This document shows positions 34,598 to 44,003 of a stretch of DNA of 64,000 nucleotides, in pieces (the stretch's first letter is position 1; each line of letters opens with the position of its first letter). The DNA is taken from positions 3,155,124 through 3,219,123 of the forward strand of contig CP036272.1 of NCBI GenBank assembly GCA_007745635.1, in the 5' to 3' direction. A program made the position numbers and the translations under genes. Source of the stretch: Stieleria bergensis (GTDB taxonomy: Bacteria; Planctomycetota; Planctomycetia; Pirellulales; Pirellulaceae). The notes below the pieces were generated by a model. It was not told the DNA's origin and did not search any database. It saw only the letters and a list, made by a program, of their open reading frames with translations.

Positions 34598-36676
34598 ATG
34601 GCTAAGAATCAGCGACCAGGAAAACGCCAGCCAACGCGCCGCACACCCGCCAAGAAGGCGACCACCGATGCTCAATCGGCGGCCTCCTCAGCGGTACCAG
34701 AGGGCACGGCCAGCGCCAACGCGACGTCTGGCGAAGATGTCAAACACTCTGCGGCCAAGACGTCACCACCCAGCAAATCCAAGCCGATCGAATCCAAAGA
34801 GAAGCAGTTCGCTGATTCGATTCGCGTTGCCGGACAGCGAGAGACGGTTGAGGCGATCGTTGTTGCTTTCATTCTGGCAATGTTTGTTCGATTGTTCGTG
34901 TTCGAGGTGTTTGTGATTCCCACCGGTTCGATGGCGCCGGCGTTGATGGGGGCTCATAAGGATATCTGGTGCCAGGAATGCGGCCAGCGGTTCCAGATCG
35001 GTGCCAGCATCGAAGAGCAGGCCATGTCGGTGGTCGTCGGTGGTGACTGTCCCAATTGCCGATATCCAAACAGTCTGGATTTGGCGAACGAAAGCGGTGA
35101 CAAAACCTTTAGCGGTGATCGCATTTTGGTCAGCAAGTTTGCTTACGCCATGCACGACCCTGATCGTTGGGATGTGGTGGTCTTTAAAACGCCAACCAAT
35201 CCCAAGCGGAATTTCATCAAACGCCTGGTGGGATTGCCGAACGAGATCCTGGAGATTTACCACGGCGATCTTTATTCGCGGCCCTTGGATGGTTCCAAAG
35301 ACGCGATGATTCTTCGCAAGCCAGAAGATAAGCTGATGGCGATGCGGCATCTGGTTTACGACTCGGCGTTTCAGCCCCAGGCGTTCGTCGGAACCGAGCT
35401 GCCCACGCGGATGCAGGCTTGGCAACCGGGATTGGAAACTCCGCCAACTGGATCGTGGCAGATCGAACGCACAGCGGAGGGTCTGAAGGCCCAGCTGGAT
35501 AGCACTCAGTCGCCACAGCAGCGTCACTGGATGCGGTATTACCACGATTTCCCAACCAGCGACCAGTGGGCAGCGGCCAAAGGCAGCAAGCCCATTCCAG
35601 ATGCGCGTCCTTTTGATGGACGTGCGATCACTGATTTCTACGCCTACAATTCGTTCTACAACGTTCGCCAGAAAACCGTCTATGCCGGACAGCCCAAGCG
35701 AGGCTTGTTTTCTGGCGGTCGCGACTTTGCAGAAGACTATGTCTCTGGCGGTCCGCTCCAGCAGTTCAATGGATTTAACTTTGATGCCGATGATGAAGCT
35801 CGTGCTCACAGCGGACGCCACTGGGTTGGCGACCTAATGGTTGAGGCCGAACTTTCCACCGGACCCGGCAGCGAAGAAGTTGTCGTCGAGCTTGTCGAAG
35901 CAGGCGTGTTGCACCAGTGCGTGATCGATCTAAAAACCGGTCAAGCGACCTTGCAGTTGTTGCTGGAGGGTCAGCGATTAAGTGCCTTTGATGGGCCGGA
36001 GGGTGCCACCGTCGATCAAGTCACCGCGTCGACCGGTCTGCGTGCAGGTGATTCGTTTTCGGTCCGTCTGAGCAACTTTGATAATCAGCTCTTGCTGTGG
36101 ATCGATGGCAGCCAGATTTCGTGTGATGGACCGACGACCTATCAGGGTGACAAGGTGAGAACGGGGGCGGAAAGTTACCCGCGTTTTGAAAACAATGGCA
36201 ATCCGCTTGATGCGGCTCCCGTGGCTTTGGCGGTGCGAGGCGGGAAAGCATCGGTCAATCATGTGGTGCTCCATCGCGACAAGTACTACATCAGCTCCAA
36301 AGAGGCTGGCCCCGAAATCATTGATTACCCCTTTGACGGCCTGCATCAGTTTTTGCGAGTCTATGAGAACCCTTCGCTGTGGTTGGAGACGAACTTTTGG
36401 AGTCTGCGGCGGCGAACGGAATTCCCGCTTGCCGACGATCAGTTTTTCACGATGGGCGACAACAGCCCGCAAAGTGCCGACGCTCGCTGCTGGGGCAGAG
36501 GTCGCTTCGGGCCGCGTCTGCCCGAACGCTATCATGATGACGCTTACAGCTACAGCGATGCGACGTACGTTCCTCGTGAGTTGATGATTGGGAAGGCGTT
36601 ATTTGTCTTCTGGCCGCACCCGTGGTCTGGTACAATCCCGATGCCGAACTTTGGACGTTTTCGTCTGATCGAGTGA
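34598..36676 (+). CDS. lepB: Signal peptidase I with embedded zinc ribbon and large insert
   Basis: A 692-residue SPase I; the ATG at 34598 is preferred over an in-frame start 56 codons upstream. A membrane helix (about 87-105) precedes box B PTGSMAPALMG with nucleophile Ser111. A CxxC...CxxC zinc ribbon (125-128, 151-154) sits between box B and GDRILVSKFAYAM. Catalytic Lys208 is in KRNFIKRLVGLP. A large insert (about residues 225-600, partly LamG-like) separates box C from box E, GDNSPQSADARCWG (620-633). Typical E. coli LepB is 324 residues, so the insertions double its size. It removes signal peptides on the periplasmic face. The C-terminus has no second domain. Confidence 0.94.
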   Translation: MAKNQRPGKRQPTRRTPAKKATTDAQSAASSAVPEGTASANATSGEDVKHSAAKTSPPSKSKPIESKEKQFADSIRVAGQRETVEAIVVAFILAMFVRLFVFEVFVIPTGSMAPALMGAHKDIWCQECGQRFQIGASIEEQAMSVVVGGDCPNCRYPNSLDLANESGDKTFSGDRILVSKFAYAMHDPDRWDVVVFKTPTNPKRNFIKRLVGLPNEILEIYHGDLYSRPLDGSKDAMILRKPEDKLMAMRHLVYDSAFQPQAFVGTELPTRMQAWQPGLETPPTGSWQIERTAEGLKAQLDSTQSPQQRHWMRYYHDFPTSDQWAAAKGSKPIPDARPFDGRAITDFYAYNSFYNVRQKTVYAGQPKRGLFSGGRDFAEDYVSGGPLQQFNGFNFDADDEARAHSGRHWVGDLMVEAELSTGPGSEEVVVELVEAGVLHQCVIDLKTGQATLQLLLEGQRLSAFDGPEGATVDQVTASTGLRAGDSFSVRLSNFDNQLLLWIDGSQISCDGPTTYQGDKVRTGAESYPRFENNGNPLDAAPVALAVRGGKASVNHVVLHRDKYYISSKEAGPEIIDYPFDGLHQFLRVYENPSLWLETNFWSLRRRTEFPLADDQFFTMGDNSPQSADARCWGRGRFGPRLPERYHDDAYSYSDATYVPRELMIGKALFVFWPHPWSGTIPMPNFGRFRLIE

Positions 36677-36761
36677 TGCGTTGGCTTTGGCACCGCATGG
36701 CGTAACAGGGCATCGGTCACCAAGGCAGCACGGCACGTGTCGCCTTGCCCGGATCCTTCAC

Positions 36762-37673
36762 ATGACTTTATCCAGTCGTTCCTCCACTGTGGGAAACACC
36801 GAAATGGACTTCGATTCACTGGAATCTACAACGGACTCCACCAGCAATCCCTACGCGCCAATTCTGGAGGCGACGGATCTGAAAAAGACATACGGCCGTC
36901 GCACTGTGGTCGATGGCGTGAACCTGCGTGTTGGCAAATCCGAGATCGTTGGATTGTTAGGTCCCAACGGTGCGGGCAAGTCGACGAGTTTTCGCATGAT
37001 CTGCGGCATGGTACGTCCGGATCGCGGTCGTGTGTGCCTGGGCGGTCAGGATGTGACCGATTGGCCGATGTTTCAGCGAGCGCGTGATGGGCACATGGGC
37101 TATTTGCCTCAGGAGCCCAGTGTCTTTAAAAAGCTCTCGGTCGAAGACAACATTAGTGCGATGCTGGAGTTGCTGGGCTATAACCGCGTGCAGCGGAAAG
37201 AGCGAACCGACCAGTTGCTGGAAGAGTTCAAGATCACACACATCCGGAAAAACAAAGCCGCTGGTCTGAGCGGTGGCGAACGACGTCGATTGGAAATCGC
37301 TCGTTGCTTGGTGTCGGATCCCAAGATCGTGATGTTGGACGAGCCCTTTGCGGGGATTGACCCTGTCACCGTTCAACAGATTCGTGGTGTGATTCAACAG
37401 TTGCGTGACAGTGGCATCAGCGTCCTGATCACCGATCACGCTGCGATGGATATCTTAGGCACCGTCGATCGTTGCTATGTGATCTATCAAGGACAGGTCT
37501 TGATCGACGGCACGCCCGACGAGGTCATTCAGGACCCTCAGGTTAGGCAAGAGTACCTGGGCGAGATTCAAGCCATGTCTGTCGGCGGAGGCAGTGCACC
37601 CGCGCCAAAATCATTTGATTTAGAAGCCAAGCCCAAAAGACGACGCACCCGAATGACCCGCCGTAGCGCTTAA
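36762..37673 (+). CDS. lptB: LPS export ABC transporter ATP-binding protein LptB
   Basis: ABC ATPase of the LptB type: Walker A GPNGAGKST, Q-loop YLPQEPSVFKKLSVEDN (LptB-specific phrase), signature LSGGERRRLEIAR, Walker B IVMLDEPFAGIDP and switch TDHAAMD. LptB powers lipopolysaccharide extraction from the inner membrane with LptF/LptG and LptC. The C-terminus has a basic tail (KRRRTRMTRRS) of unknown use. Two starts are possible: ATG at 36762 or at 36804; the first 27 codons of the longer alternative frame upstream are not conserved. The gene follows lepB by 85 bases, so both may be on one transcript. No lptA/C/F/G in the window. Confidence 0.93.
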   Translation: MTLSSRSSTVGNTEMDFDSLESTTDSTSNPYAPILEATDLKKTYGRRTVVDGVNLRVGKSEIVGLLGPNGAGKSTSFRMICGMVRPDRGRVCLGGQDVTDWPMFQRARDGHMGYLPQEPSVFKKLSVEDNISAMLELLGYNRVQRKERTDQLLEEFKITHIRKNKAAGLSGGERRRLEIARCLVSDPKIVMLDEPFAGIDPVTVQQIRGVIQQLRDSGISVLITDHAAMDILGTVDRCYVIYQGQVLIDGTPDEVIQDPQVRQEYLGEIQAMSVGGGSAPAPKSFDLEAKPKRRRTRMTRRSA

Positions 37674-37781
37674 GCACGCCTCGCGCCGTGACGCCCTGTA
37701 GGGTGCCGTGCTTGCACGCAGCAAAAAACGAATTGCTTGCACGCACCATCTGTCGCGCGCTCCCAATCCTCAACCAAACGC

Positions 37782-38501
37782 TTACAGCGCGTGAATCGCT
37801 GATCCGGGCAAATCGCCTCCATAGCCTAACTCCAACACGTTGGCTTGATGGTGGCCTTGCTTGGCCATCCAATCTTGCAACTGCGTTAGGTTACTCTGCC
37901 GGGCGAGTGCTCCGTGGGGCGTGGTGTTTGACAGCACCACCGTTTGCACTGGCAATTCGTTTTGCTTGGCCACCAACAGTGTAGACAGCACGTCGTGAAT
38001 CACTCCCAAGCGGTTTTCTGAGACCAGCACGATCGATCTGGCGCTAACGTGTTGCTGCATTTCCGTTTCCAGGTTGCGAAAGAAGTCCAGGTTCAGCCAG
38101 CGGTCGGAGATCGGGCTCATCAGTCCGCCTGCACCTTCGATGATCAGGCAATCGCAGTGTCCAATCCAGCGTTTGGCACCATCAACCAGCGTGGCTTCAT
38201 TGACCGACGAGCCTTCTTGTCGAGCCGCTAGATCGGGCGCCAGCGGTGCCAGGAACCGTTGAGGGCAAACCCAGTCGATGTCCTTGGGGTTGCCGGCCGC
38301 TTGCCACAGCTCTGTGGCGTCGGTGGCAAGACGTTGCGTGTGTCCTTGCTGGTCCGTTTCCTCAGCGCAACCGCTGGCCACGGGCTTGTAAACGCCAACG
38401 CGGTGACCGTTGCCGCGGCATTGCGTGGCGATCTGGGCGGCAACGTAGGTTTTACCCGCGTCCGTGCCGGTGCCGGTGACGAGAATTAACTCCATGGTCA
38501 T
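37782..38501 (-). CDS. bioD: Dethiobiotin synthetase
   Basis: A 239-residue BioD with P-loop GTGTDAGKT (10-18), the VYKPVASG phrase and the IIEGAGGLMSPI phrase near residue 120. BioD closes the ureido ring of dethiobiotin from 7,8-diaminononanoate, CO2 and ATP in biotin synthesis. No other bio gene is nearby. The ATG at 38501 is followed two codons later by a second ATG; either could be used. Convergent with lptB (108-base gap), in which a short CGTGCTTGCACG hairpin lies at about 37710, a weak terminator candidate. Confidence 0.93.
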   Translation of the reverse strand: MTMELILVTGTGTDAGKTYVAAQIATQCRGNGHRVGVYKPVASGCAEETDQQGHTQRLATDATELWQAAGNPKDIDWVCPQRFLAPLAPDLAARQEGSSVNEATLVDGAKRWIGHCDCLIIEGAGGLMSPISDRWLNLDFFRNLETEMQQHVSARSIVLVSENRLGVIHDVLSTLLVAKQNELPVQTVVLSNTTPHGALARQSNLTQLQDWMAKQGHHQANVLELGYGGDLPGSAIHAL

Positions 38502-38768
38502 CCTATAACCTGTGTTGGCGGTACGGAATCAGCTCCGACGAATTGAATTTCCATGTCAGGCCTCTCGTCATGGGCAGATTTCTCTGGACAATGGAGGAAT
38601 CAGAATCGCCGTCCTTTCAGAGTCCCTGCACGGGCGGGAAATTGGCTCAGCGGCCCCGAGGATTCTGGTCGTGTGCGTTGGCTGGTGGCTCTGTTGTTTT
38701 TGACAGGGCGGTGATTCGTCCCTCGCAGTCTACGCATCCCCGGTCATTTTTCAACTGAGGAAAACCCG

Positions 38769-39647
38769 ATGCCTGCCAATCCTGGAGTCGTCACTGTTGC
38801 TGCCTTGCAGATGCCATTTGCCGGTTCACGTGACGCAACGCTGGACGTCGCCGAGCAGATGATCCGCCAGTGTGTCAGTGAACAGCATGCGCAGGTGATC
38901 TGTCTGCAAGAGCTGGTGGGAATGCCTTACCCCTGCCAAGCGGAAGATCATGTAAATTTCCAGTATGCTGAACCGGTCGACGGTGTCACGGTCCAGCGCA
39001 TGCAGGCTGTTGCGGCGGAGTTGGCTGCCGTGATCGTTGTGCCGATCTTCGAGAAGCGCGCTGCAGGGGTGTATCACAATACAGCCGTGGTCGTTGACGC
39101 AGATGGCTCGATTGCAGGGATCTATCGCAAGATGCATCTCCCGGACGATCCGCTGTACTACGAAAAGTTTTACTTCACCCCGGGAGACCTGGGGTTTCGG
39201 CCCATCCAAACCCGTTACGCCAAGCTTGGTGTCTTGATTTGCTGGGATCAGTGGTTCCCCGAGGCGGCGCGGTTGATGGCGTTGGCCGGGGCCGAGATCT
39301 TGCTTTACCCGACCGCGATTGGTTGGATTCAAAGCGAGCGTGATGAGTTTGGCGACGACCAGTTTTCAGCTTGGCAGACATCGATGCGGGCTCACGCGGT
39401 TGCCAACGGTTTGTTCGTCGTCGCTGCGAATCGAATTGGCCAGCAAGGGGACGTCGATTTTTGGGGCGGTTCCTTTATCGCTGATCCCAATGGCCGAGTG
39501 ATTCAACAAGCCAATCATGACGACCCGGCGACATTGGTCGCCGATTGCCAGTTAGAGCAGATTGATGTCGTGCGGACTCATTGGCCATTTCTAAGAGACC
39601 GCCGCATCGACGCGTATCAGGGCCTGACCCAACGCCTCATCGATTAG
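38769..39647 (+). CDS. aguB: Carbon-nitrogen hydrolase, N-carbamoylputrescine amidase-like
   Basis: A 292-residue nitrilase-superfamily protein with the Glu-Lys-Cys triad Glu48, Lys121 and Cys158 (ICWDQWFPEAARLM). The LPDDPLYYEKFYFTPGD phrase and overall length match the AguB branch, which hydrolyses N-carbamoylputrescine to putrescine. GAGGAAAA lies nine bases before the ATG. Agmatine deiminase (AguA), its usual partner, is not next to it. Divergent from bioD with 267 bases between. Confidence 0.86.
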   Translation: MPANPGVVTVAALQMPFAGSRDATLDVAEQMIRQCVSEQHAQVICLQELVGMPYPCQAEDHVNFQYAEPVDGVTVQRMQAVAAELAAVIVVPIFEKRAAGVYHNTAVVVDADGSIAGIYRKMHLPDDPLYYEKFYFTPGDLGFRPIQTRYAKLGVLICWDQWFPEAARLMALAGAEILLYPTAIGWIQSERDEFGDDQFSAWQTSMRAHAVANGLFVVAANRIGQQGDVDFWGGSFIADPNGRVIQQANHDDPATLVADCQLEQIDVVRTHWPFLRDRRIDAYQGLTQRLID

Positions 39648-39658
39648 CCGCCAAGTAG

Positions 39659-39810
39659 ACTGCACTCTCCCGCTCGACGGGAGAGTTGAGCCTAAGCGAG
39701 GTGAGAGTGAAGCGGTTGGCAACGCCAACCAGCCGTAACAGAACCCTCGACCATTCGTTGACTGCACTCTCCCGCTTGCGGGAGAGTCGAGCGTTAGCGA
39801 GGTGAGGGGA
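39659..39810 (+). repeat. Hairpin repeat, empty copy and occupied left half
   Basis: Copy 1 is intact at 39659-39730: ACTGCACTCTCCCGCTCG-ACGGGAGAG hairpin, then GAGGTGAGAG, then TGAAGCGGTTGGCAACGCCA. Copy 2 has its left half at 39761-39810 (hairpin CTCTCCCGC TT GCGGGAGAG at 39767-39786) and its right half at 41729-41751, on the other side of the group II intron. The two copies are 88% alike by eye in the hairpin half. Confidence 0.85.
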
Positions 39811-40173
39811 GTGCCGGGATAAAACCGGATTGAGATAGGGAATGAAAGTGTCCTACGTAGAAAGTCTAGCCAACTGCTATGGCCTCCATCGGAGGTGCAG
39901 AGAGGGTAACCGATCTGTGCTGAGCGTCCGACAAGGGGGGAAACGCAGGCCAGCTATTGAGCTCCGAAATCTGAACTTCCGTGTGCCGACCTGGTCCCTC
40001 TATGGGGAAGGCAACACCGATGGGTTCGTCATTAGGCGAGAACCCATCGGACACGGCGGAGTCACGAGAACCTGCGCATGCGTGGAAATCTCAATCGCGA
40101 GAACCGGGAGATCCGATCGGCCACTGGCAAGTATCCAGTGCGGGCAGCGAACCGTCCAGCGGGAAAGGCTGCC

Positions 40174-41667
40174 ATGAACGCTGATCGGAAGTCGGATGAG
40201 TCCATAGTACTGCCGACACAGGCGAACAACGCCGGAACTGAACCGGCCGCGGAGTCTGTCGAGGAAAGGGACTCAGCCAAGATGAGCACCTCGCAGCACG
40301 ATCGACCCCGAACTTCGAGTCGGACCAAGCGTCGTTCTCGCGGGCTGCTGGGTGTGCGCGAAACAGCGCGGGACTGTCCTGCGTTGAAGTTCGAGAACCT
40401 GTTGCATCACATCAACGTTCCCCTGCTGCACGAGGCCTTCGATGATTTGAAGAAATCTGCCGCAGCGGGCATCGACGAGGTGACTTGGCAGCAGTACGAG
40501 CAAGACCGAGAAGCCTCGATTGAGGCTCTACACGGTCGTATTCACCGGGGTGCCTACCGAGCGAAGCCCTCCAAGAGAATCTACATTCCCAAAGCCGATG
40601 GCCGGCAACGTCCGATCGGCATCACGGCCCTGGAGGACAAGATTGTCCAAAAGGCAACCGGGTGGGTCATGCAGTGCATCTACGAACAGGATTTTCTCGG
40701 ATTCAGTTATGGTGGCCGTCCTGGTCGCGGCGCTCACGATGCACTCGATGCGTTGTGTGTCGGCGTGAGCAGCAAAAAGGTGAACTGGATTCTGGACGCC
40801 GATGTGAAAGGCTTCTTTGACAACGTGGACCACCAATGGCTCATGAAGTTCATCGAGCATCGCATTAGCGACAAACGGAGTCTCCGTCTGATCGGAAAAT
40901 GGCTTCGAGCCGGTGTCAGCGAAGACGGTGAGTGGTCCAAGACGACGGTGGGGACTCCGCAAGGAGCGGTGATCTCGCCGCTGCTTGCGAACATCTATCT
41001 TCACTATGTGTTGGACTTGTGGATTGACCACTGGCGAAGACAGCGCGGCCGCAAGGACGTCGTTGTGGTTCGGTACGTCGACGATTTTGTGATTGGGTTT
41101 GAGAGCAAAGCTGATGCTGAAATGTGCCTGGAAGCACTCCGGGAACGTTTCGGGAAGTTCGGCCTTGAGCTTCATCCCGAAAAGACTCGCTTGCTCGAGT
41201 TTGGTCGTTATGCGATCGAGCGTCGATCTGAGCGAGGAGACGGTCGACCGGAGACGTTCGATTTTCTCGGTTTCACGCACCGCTGTGATACCAGCCCAAA
41301 GACGGGATGGTTCATGATTCGCCGCGAGACGATCGCGAGCCGGATGGCTCGTACCCTCTCGGCAATCAAGGCGGAGCTTCGTCGTCGGCGACACCAGTCA
41401 GTCGGCCAACAAGGTCGGTGGCTGGGTAGTGTGGTCCGCGGCTGGCTGGCCTACTATGCCGTCCCAGGCAATGTGAGCCGCCTACGTCGATTTCGAGACG
41501 AGGTTAGCCGACTATGGTTGCGTACGCTTTGTCGTCGCAGCCAACGGCATCGCTGGCCTTGGCCTCGCATGAAACGGTTGCTGCTGACCTACCTCCCTCA
41601 CGCCAAGGTACGCCACCCGTATCCAGATCAACGATTTCGCGCCCGAATCAAGGCAGGAGCCGTATGA
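40174..41667 (+). CDS. ltrA: Group II intron reverse transcriptase/maturase
   Basis: A 497-residue intron-encoded protein from ATG 40174, which has GGGAAAGG eight bases upstream; a longer frame starting at 40078 is possible. RT blocks include AGIDEVTWQQY, YIPKADGRQRPIGI, GFFDNVDHQWL, TVGTPQGAVISPLLANI and the active-site YVDD at 301-304. The maturase (X) domain and the ending RFRARIKAGAV follow; no HNH endonuclease domain is seen, as in many EN-minus bacterial introns. It aids splicing and reverse-transcribes the intron. Its last codons and stop lie inside the domain V hairpin at 41657-41688. Confidence 0.93.
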   Translation: MNADRKSDESIVLPTQANNAGTEPAAESVEERDSAKMSTSQHDRPRTSSRTKRRSRGLLGVRETARDCPALKFENLLHHINVPLLHEAFDDLKKSAAAGIDEVTWQQYEQDREASIEALHGRIHRGAYRAKPSKRIYIPKADGRQRPIGITALEDKIVQKATGWVMQCIYEQDFLGFSYGGRPGRGAHDALDALCVGVSSKKVNWILDADVKGFFDNVDHQWLMKFIEHRISDKRSLRLIGKWLRAGVSEDGEWSKTTVGTPQGAVISPLLANIYLHYVLDLWIDHWRRQRGRKDVVVVRYVDDFVIGFESKADAEMCLEALRERFGKFGLELHPEKTRLLEFGRYAIERRSERGDGRPETFDFLGFTHRCDTSPKTGWFMIRRETIASRMARTLSAIKAELRRRRHQSVGQQGRWLGSVVRGWLAYYAVPGNVSRLRRFRDEVSRLWLRTLCRRSQRHRWPWPRMKRLLLTYLPHAKVRHPYPDQRFRARIKAGAV

Positions 41668-41688
41668 GACAACACTCAAGTACGGATC
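41657..41688 (+). ncRNA. Group II intron domain V
   Basis: A 32-base hairpin with GAGCCGTATGAG on the 5' side, loop ACAACA, and CTCAAGTACGGATC on the 3' side. The AGC triad and GTACGG bulge region match the catalytic core of group II ribozymes. It overlaps the stop codon (41665-41667) of the reverse transcriptase. Confidence 0.85.
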
Positions 41689-41922
41689 TGTGCGGGGGGC
41701 GGCCGGAAACGGCCGTTCCTACCGTGACTGAAGTGGTTGGCAACGCCAACCGCCTGCGTTTACCAGACGTCGGAATGATCCAGACGCCATGAACACACCG
41801 TGGCTAACTCCAAAACGCCTGAACTGCTGGCTGGACCGGTCGCGTTTCAAACACGCGATTTCATGGTTCGGTTACAATACGCATCCTTTCCCGCCTCACG
41901 TCGCTCACCCGAGACTTTTTTG

Positions 41923-43815
41923 ATGAAACGTTTGTTGTTGCTGCCCGGCCTGCTGGCTGTGCTCCTGTCTGGTTTGATCTCATCTGGTCCGGCCAGTGCG
42001 CAAAAGATGCCGCGCGAAGACGTGGTCGAATTCCCTGCCGTCGGCGATGGCCTCTGCTTTAGTAACGTCTTCCAAAGCAACATGGTGCTCCAGCGCGACA
42101 AGCCGATCAAGCTTTGGGGGTGGGCTGAACCCGGAGAACACGTCACGGCCACGTTTCATGGCCAATCCGCTCACGCGAATGTTGCCAAGGATCGCAAATG
42201 GACACTGACGCTGCCCGCGATGCCAGCGAACGATCAGCCAGCAACGGTTTCGCTGACCAGTGGCGAAACAAAGGTGACGCTGGAGAATGTTCTTGTCGGC
42301 GACGTTTGGATTCTTGGCGGTCAGAGCAACATGGAGTTCGAACTGGCCAAGGTTGAAAATGGCAATCTGGAAATCGTCTCTGCGAATTTTCCGAACATGC
42401 GAATCCTGACCGTTCCTCATGCAATGGGCCCTGACGCGAAGCAGAGCTTTCCTCGCATGCACCAGTGGAGCGGTTGGTTCGGACGACACTTCCGTAAAGG
42501 GGACTGGGACGAGTGCACGCCGGAAATCGCACGCGATTTGTCGGCGATCGGCTATGTCTTCGCCCGTCGGATTCACATGGCCAGCCAGGTTCCCATCGGT
42601 GTGATTGATGTTTCGCGTGGTGGCACGACCGTTGAAACTTGGACACCTCTGGACGTGCTGCGGAAACTGGACAGTGAGACAACGAAGGCCAAGCTAGCGG
42701 ACTTTGATCAGCAGGTTGCTCAGTGGGATGCCGAGGCTGACCGGAAACAACGTATCGAGCAACACGCCAAGTGGACCGAGACACAAATCAAACAAGGCAA
42801 GGAAATCCCGGCGGATCGCAAAGCACCGCCCAGTGATCGACGCCCCGGTCCGATCGGTAACCATAACTTTCCCGGTCACTGCTATGCAGGCATGATCGCT
42901 CCACTGGAGGGACTGGAAGTCAAGGGAGTGATCTTTCATCAAGGTTACAACAATGCCTTCGATGGTTCGCTGGGAGCAGAGATGTACGCTGATCTTTTTC
43001 CAGTGATGATCAAAGCTTGGCGAACCGCGTTCAATGATGAACAGCTTCCTTTCGGAATCTTGTCCCTGTGCACAGATGGTTATCCTCAGACGGAAGAAGA
43101 CTACTGCGAAAAGATGTTCAACGCGGGCATCGACATTCGCGCCGCGCAGTATCAAACCTTTCTGGATCTCTACAATGCCGGTGATGAAGCGATTGGCTTT
43201 ACCAGCACCTACGACCTTCGTCGCCGCTGGTACCATCCCCAGTTGAAAGTACCGGCTGGCGAGCGGATTGCTCGCTGGGCCCTGGCCACGCAGTATGGAT
43301 TCGATCGCCAAGTCCAGTGGAAACCCCCGATGCTCGTTGAAACGAATCCTCAGGACGGTTCGCTGATTGTAAGCTTCGATACTGACGTCGGCGACGCGGA
43401 AGATGGAGCCATCAAGGGGTTTGCGATCGCGGGTGAAGATCGCAAGTTTCATCCCGCAGACGTGGCTTATGCCGAAAAAGGCGTCGATGGTCGCGGCCGT
43501 GTACAATTCGATCGCAAGAAACTGGTGCTCAGCAGTCTGATGGTGGAAAAACCGATTCACTTTCGATATGCCTGGGGCCGAAATCCACTGGCGAACCTGC
43601 AAGCGACTGGGAACAAAGACCTGCCAGTTGCCACGCAGCGTAGCGATGACTGGCCGATGGAAATGGTTCCGCTTGGAGTGCTGGATGATCAGGCTGGTCA
43701 GATTGAGCGTCCGATTTCCCGAGGCGATCGCGGCAAGATCTTGCAAGCCTTGCGAAAGCAAGATGACGAGCGACGAATGGCGAAGGCCAAAGCGATCCTG
43801 GACTCCGCGCCTTAA
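41923..43815 (+). CDS. Sialate O-acetylesterase-like SGNH hydrolase
   Basis: A 630-residue secreted protein (signal peptide about residues 1-28, ending ASAQ) with two domains: an N-terminal beta-sandwich (LQRDKPIKLWGWAEPGE) and an SGNH hydrolase domain of the SASA/DUF303 family. The nucleophile is in GGQSNMEFEL (Ser135), and the FHQGYNNAFDG phrase is the C-terminal block of this family. Related enzymes remove O-acetyl groups from sialic acid or other acetylated glycans. ATG at 41923 starts the signal peptide; an upstream frame lacks one. It follows the group II intron by about 190 bases. Confidence 0.88.
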   Translation: MKRLLLLPGLLAVLLSGLISSGPASAQKMPREDVVEFPAVGDGLCFSNVFQSNMVLQRDKPIKLWGWAEPGEHVTATFHGQSAHANVAKDRKWTLTLPAMPANDQPATVSLTSGETKVTLENVLVGDVWILGGQSNMEFELAKVENGNLEIVSANFPNMRILTVPHAMGPDAKQSFPRMHQWSGWFGRHFRKGDWDECTPEIARDLSAIGYVFARRIHMASQVPIGVIDVSRGGTTVETWTPLDVLRKLDSETTKAKLADFDQQVAQWDAEADRKQRIEQHAKWTETQIKQGKEIPADRKAPPSDRRPGPIGNHNFPGHCYAGMIAPLEGLEVKGVIFHQGYNNAFDGSLGAEMYADLFPVMIKAWRTAFNDEQLPFGILSLCTDGYPQTEEDYCEKMFNAGIDIRAAQYQTFLDLYNAGDEAIGFTSTYDLRRRWYHPQLKVPAGERIARWALATQYGFDRQVQWKPPMLVETNPQDGSLIVSFDTDVGDAEDGAIKGFAIAGEDRKFHPADVAYAEKGVDGRGRVQFDRKKLVLSSLMVEKPIHFRYAWGRNPLANLQATGNKDLPVATQRSDDWPMEMVPLGVLDDQAGQIERPISRGDRGKILQALRKQDDERRMAKAKAILDSAP

Positions 43816-44003
43816 CCGGCCGCGTTTAAGCAGCGCGATGGGCGGTTAAAAAACGTTGATGCCTGGCCGTTGTCGTTGGAGTGACTTCAACGGTTTGACT
43901 CAACCCTGGTTTTCGGGAACGGTTACAATGTTGGTGATGGTTCGTTGGTCATGGATTCGATCGATTTCTCTCCCTTACTGTCCCTCCCGAGAACACCAGT
44001 CCT
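43816..44003. other. Intergenic region, nothing recognised
   Basis: Short gap downstream of the esterase-like gene. No RNA gene or terminator was identified. Confidence 0.4.

Larger units (their letters stand above)
39811..41728 (+). mobile_element. Group II intron (about 1.9 kb) with reverse transcriptase
   Basis: Ends inferred by comparing the split repeat copy 2 with the intact copy 1 just upstream: insertion lies between GAGGTGAGGGGA and TGAAGTGGTTGG. The 5' end reads GTGCCGGGATAAAACCGG (GTGYx start), and the 3' end reads CCTACCGTGAC, ending in AC. Domain V is a 32-base hairpin at 41657-41688, and domain VI is GCGGCCGGAAACGGCCG plus surrounding stem at 41691-41728 with a probable branch A at about 41721. 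The length and the hairpin target are consistent with bacterial introns of classes that insert after terminator-like stem-loops. Only one copy is in the window. Confidence 0.8.

Noticed and set aside
34763-35821. A 352-codon minus-strand frame opposite signal peptidase I
   Set aside because: Antisense shadow; no recognisable domain.
39659-39810. Possible rho-independent terminator
   Set aside because: The CTCTCCCGC hairpin is followed by no T run and recurs as a repeat, so it was annotated as a repeat instead.
40528-41394. Long minus-strand frame opposite the reverse transcriptase
   Set aside because: It is an antisense shadow of the RT gene without domain similarity or ribosome-binding site.
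42694-43761. A 355-codon minus-strand frame across the esterase-like gene
   Set aside because: Antisense shadow; the plus-strand frame has clear family motifs.
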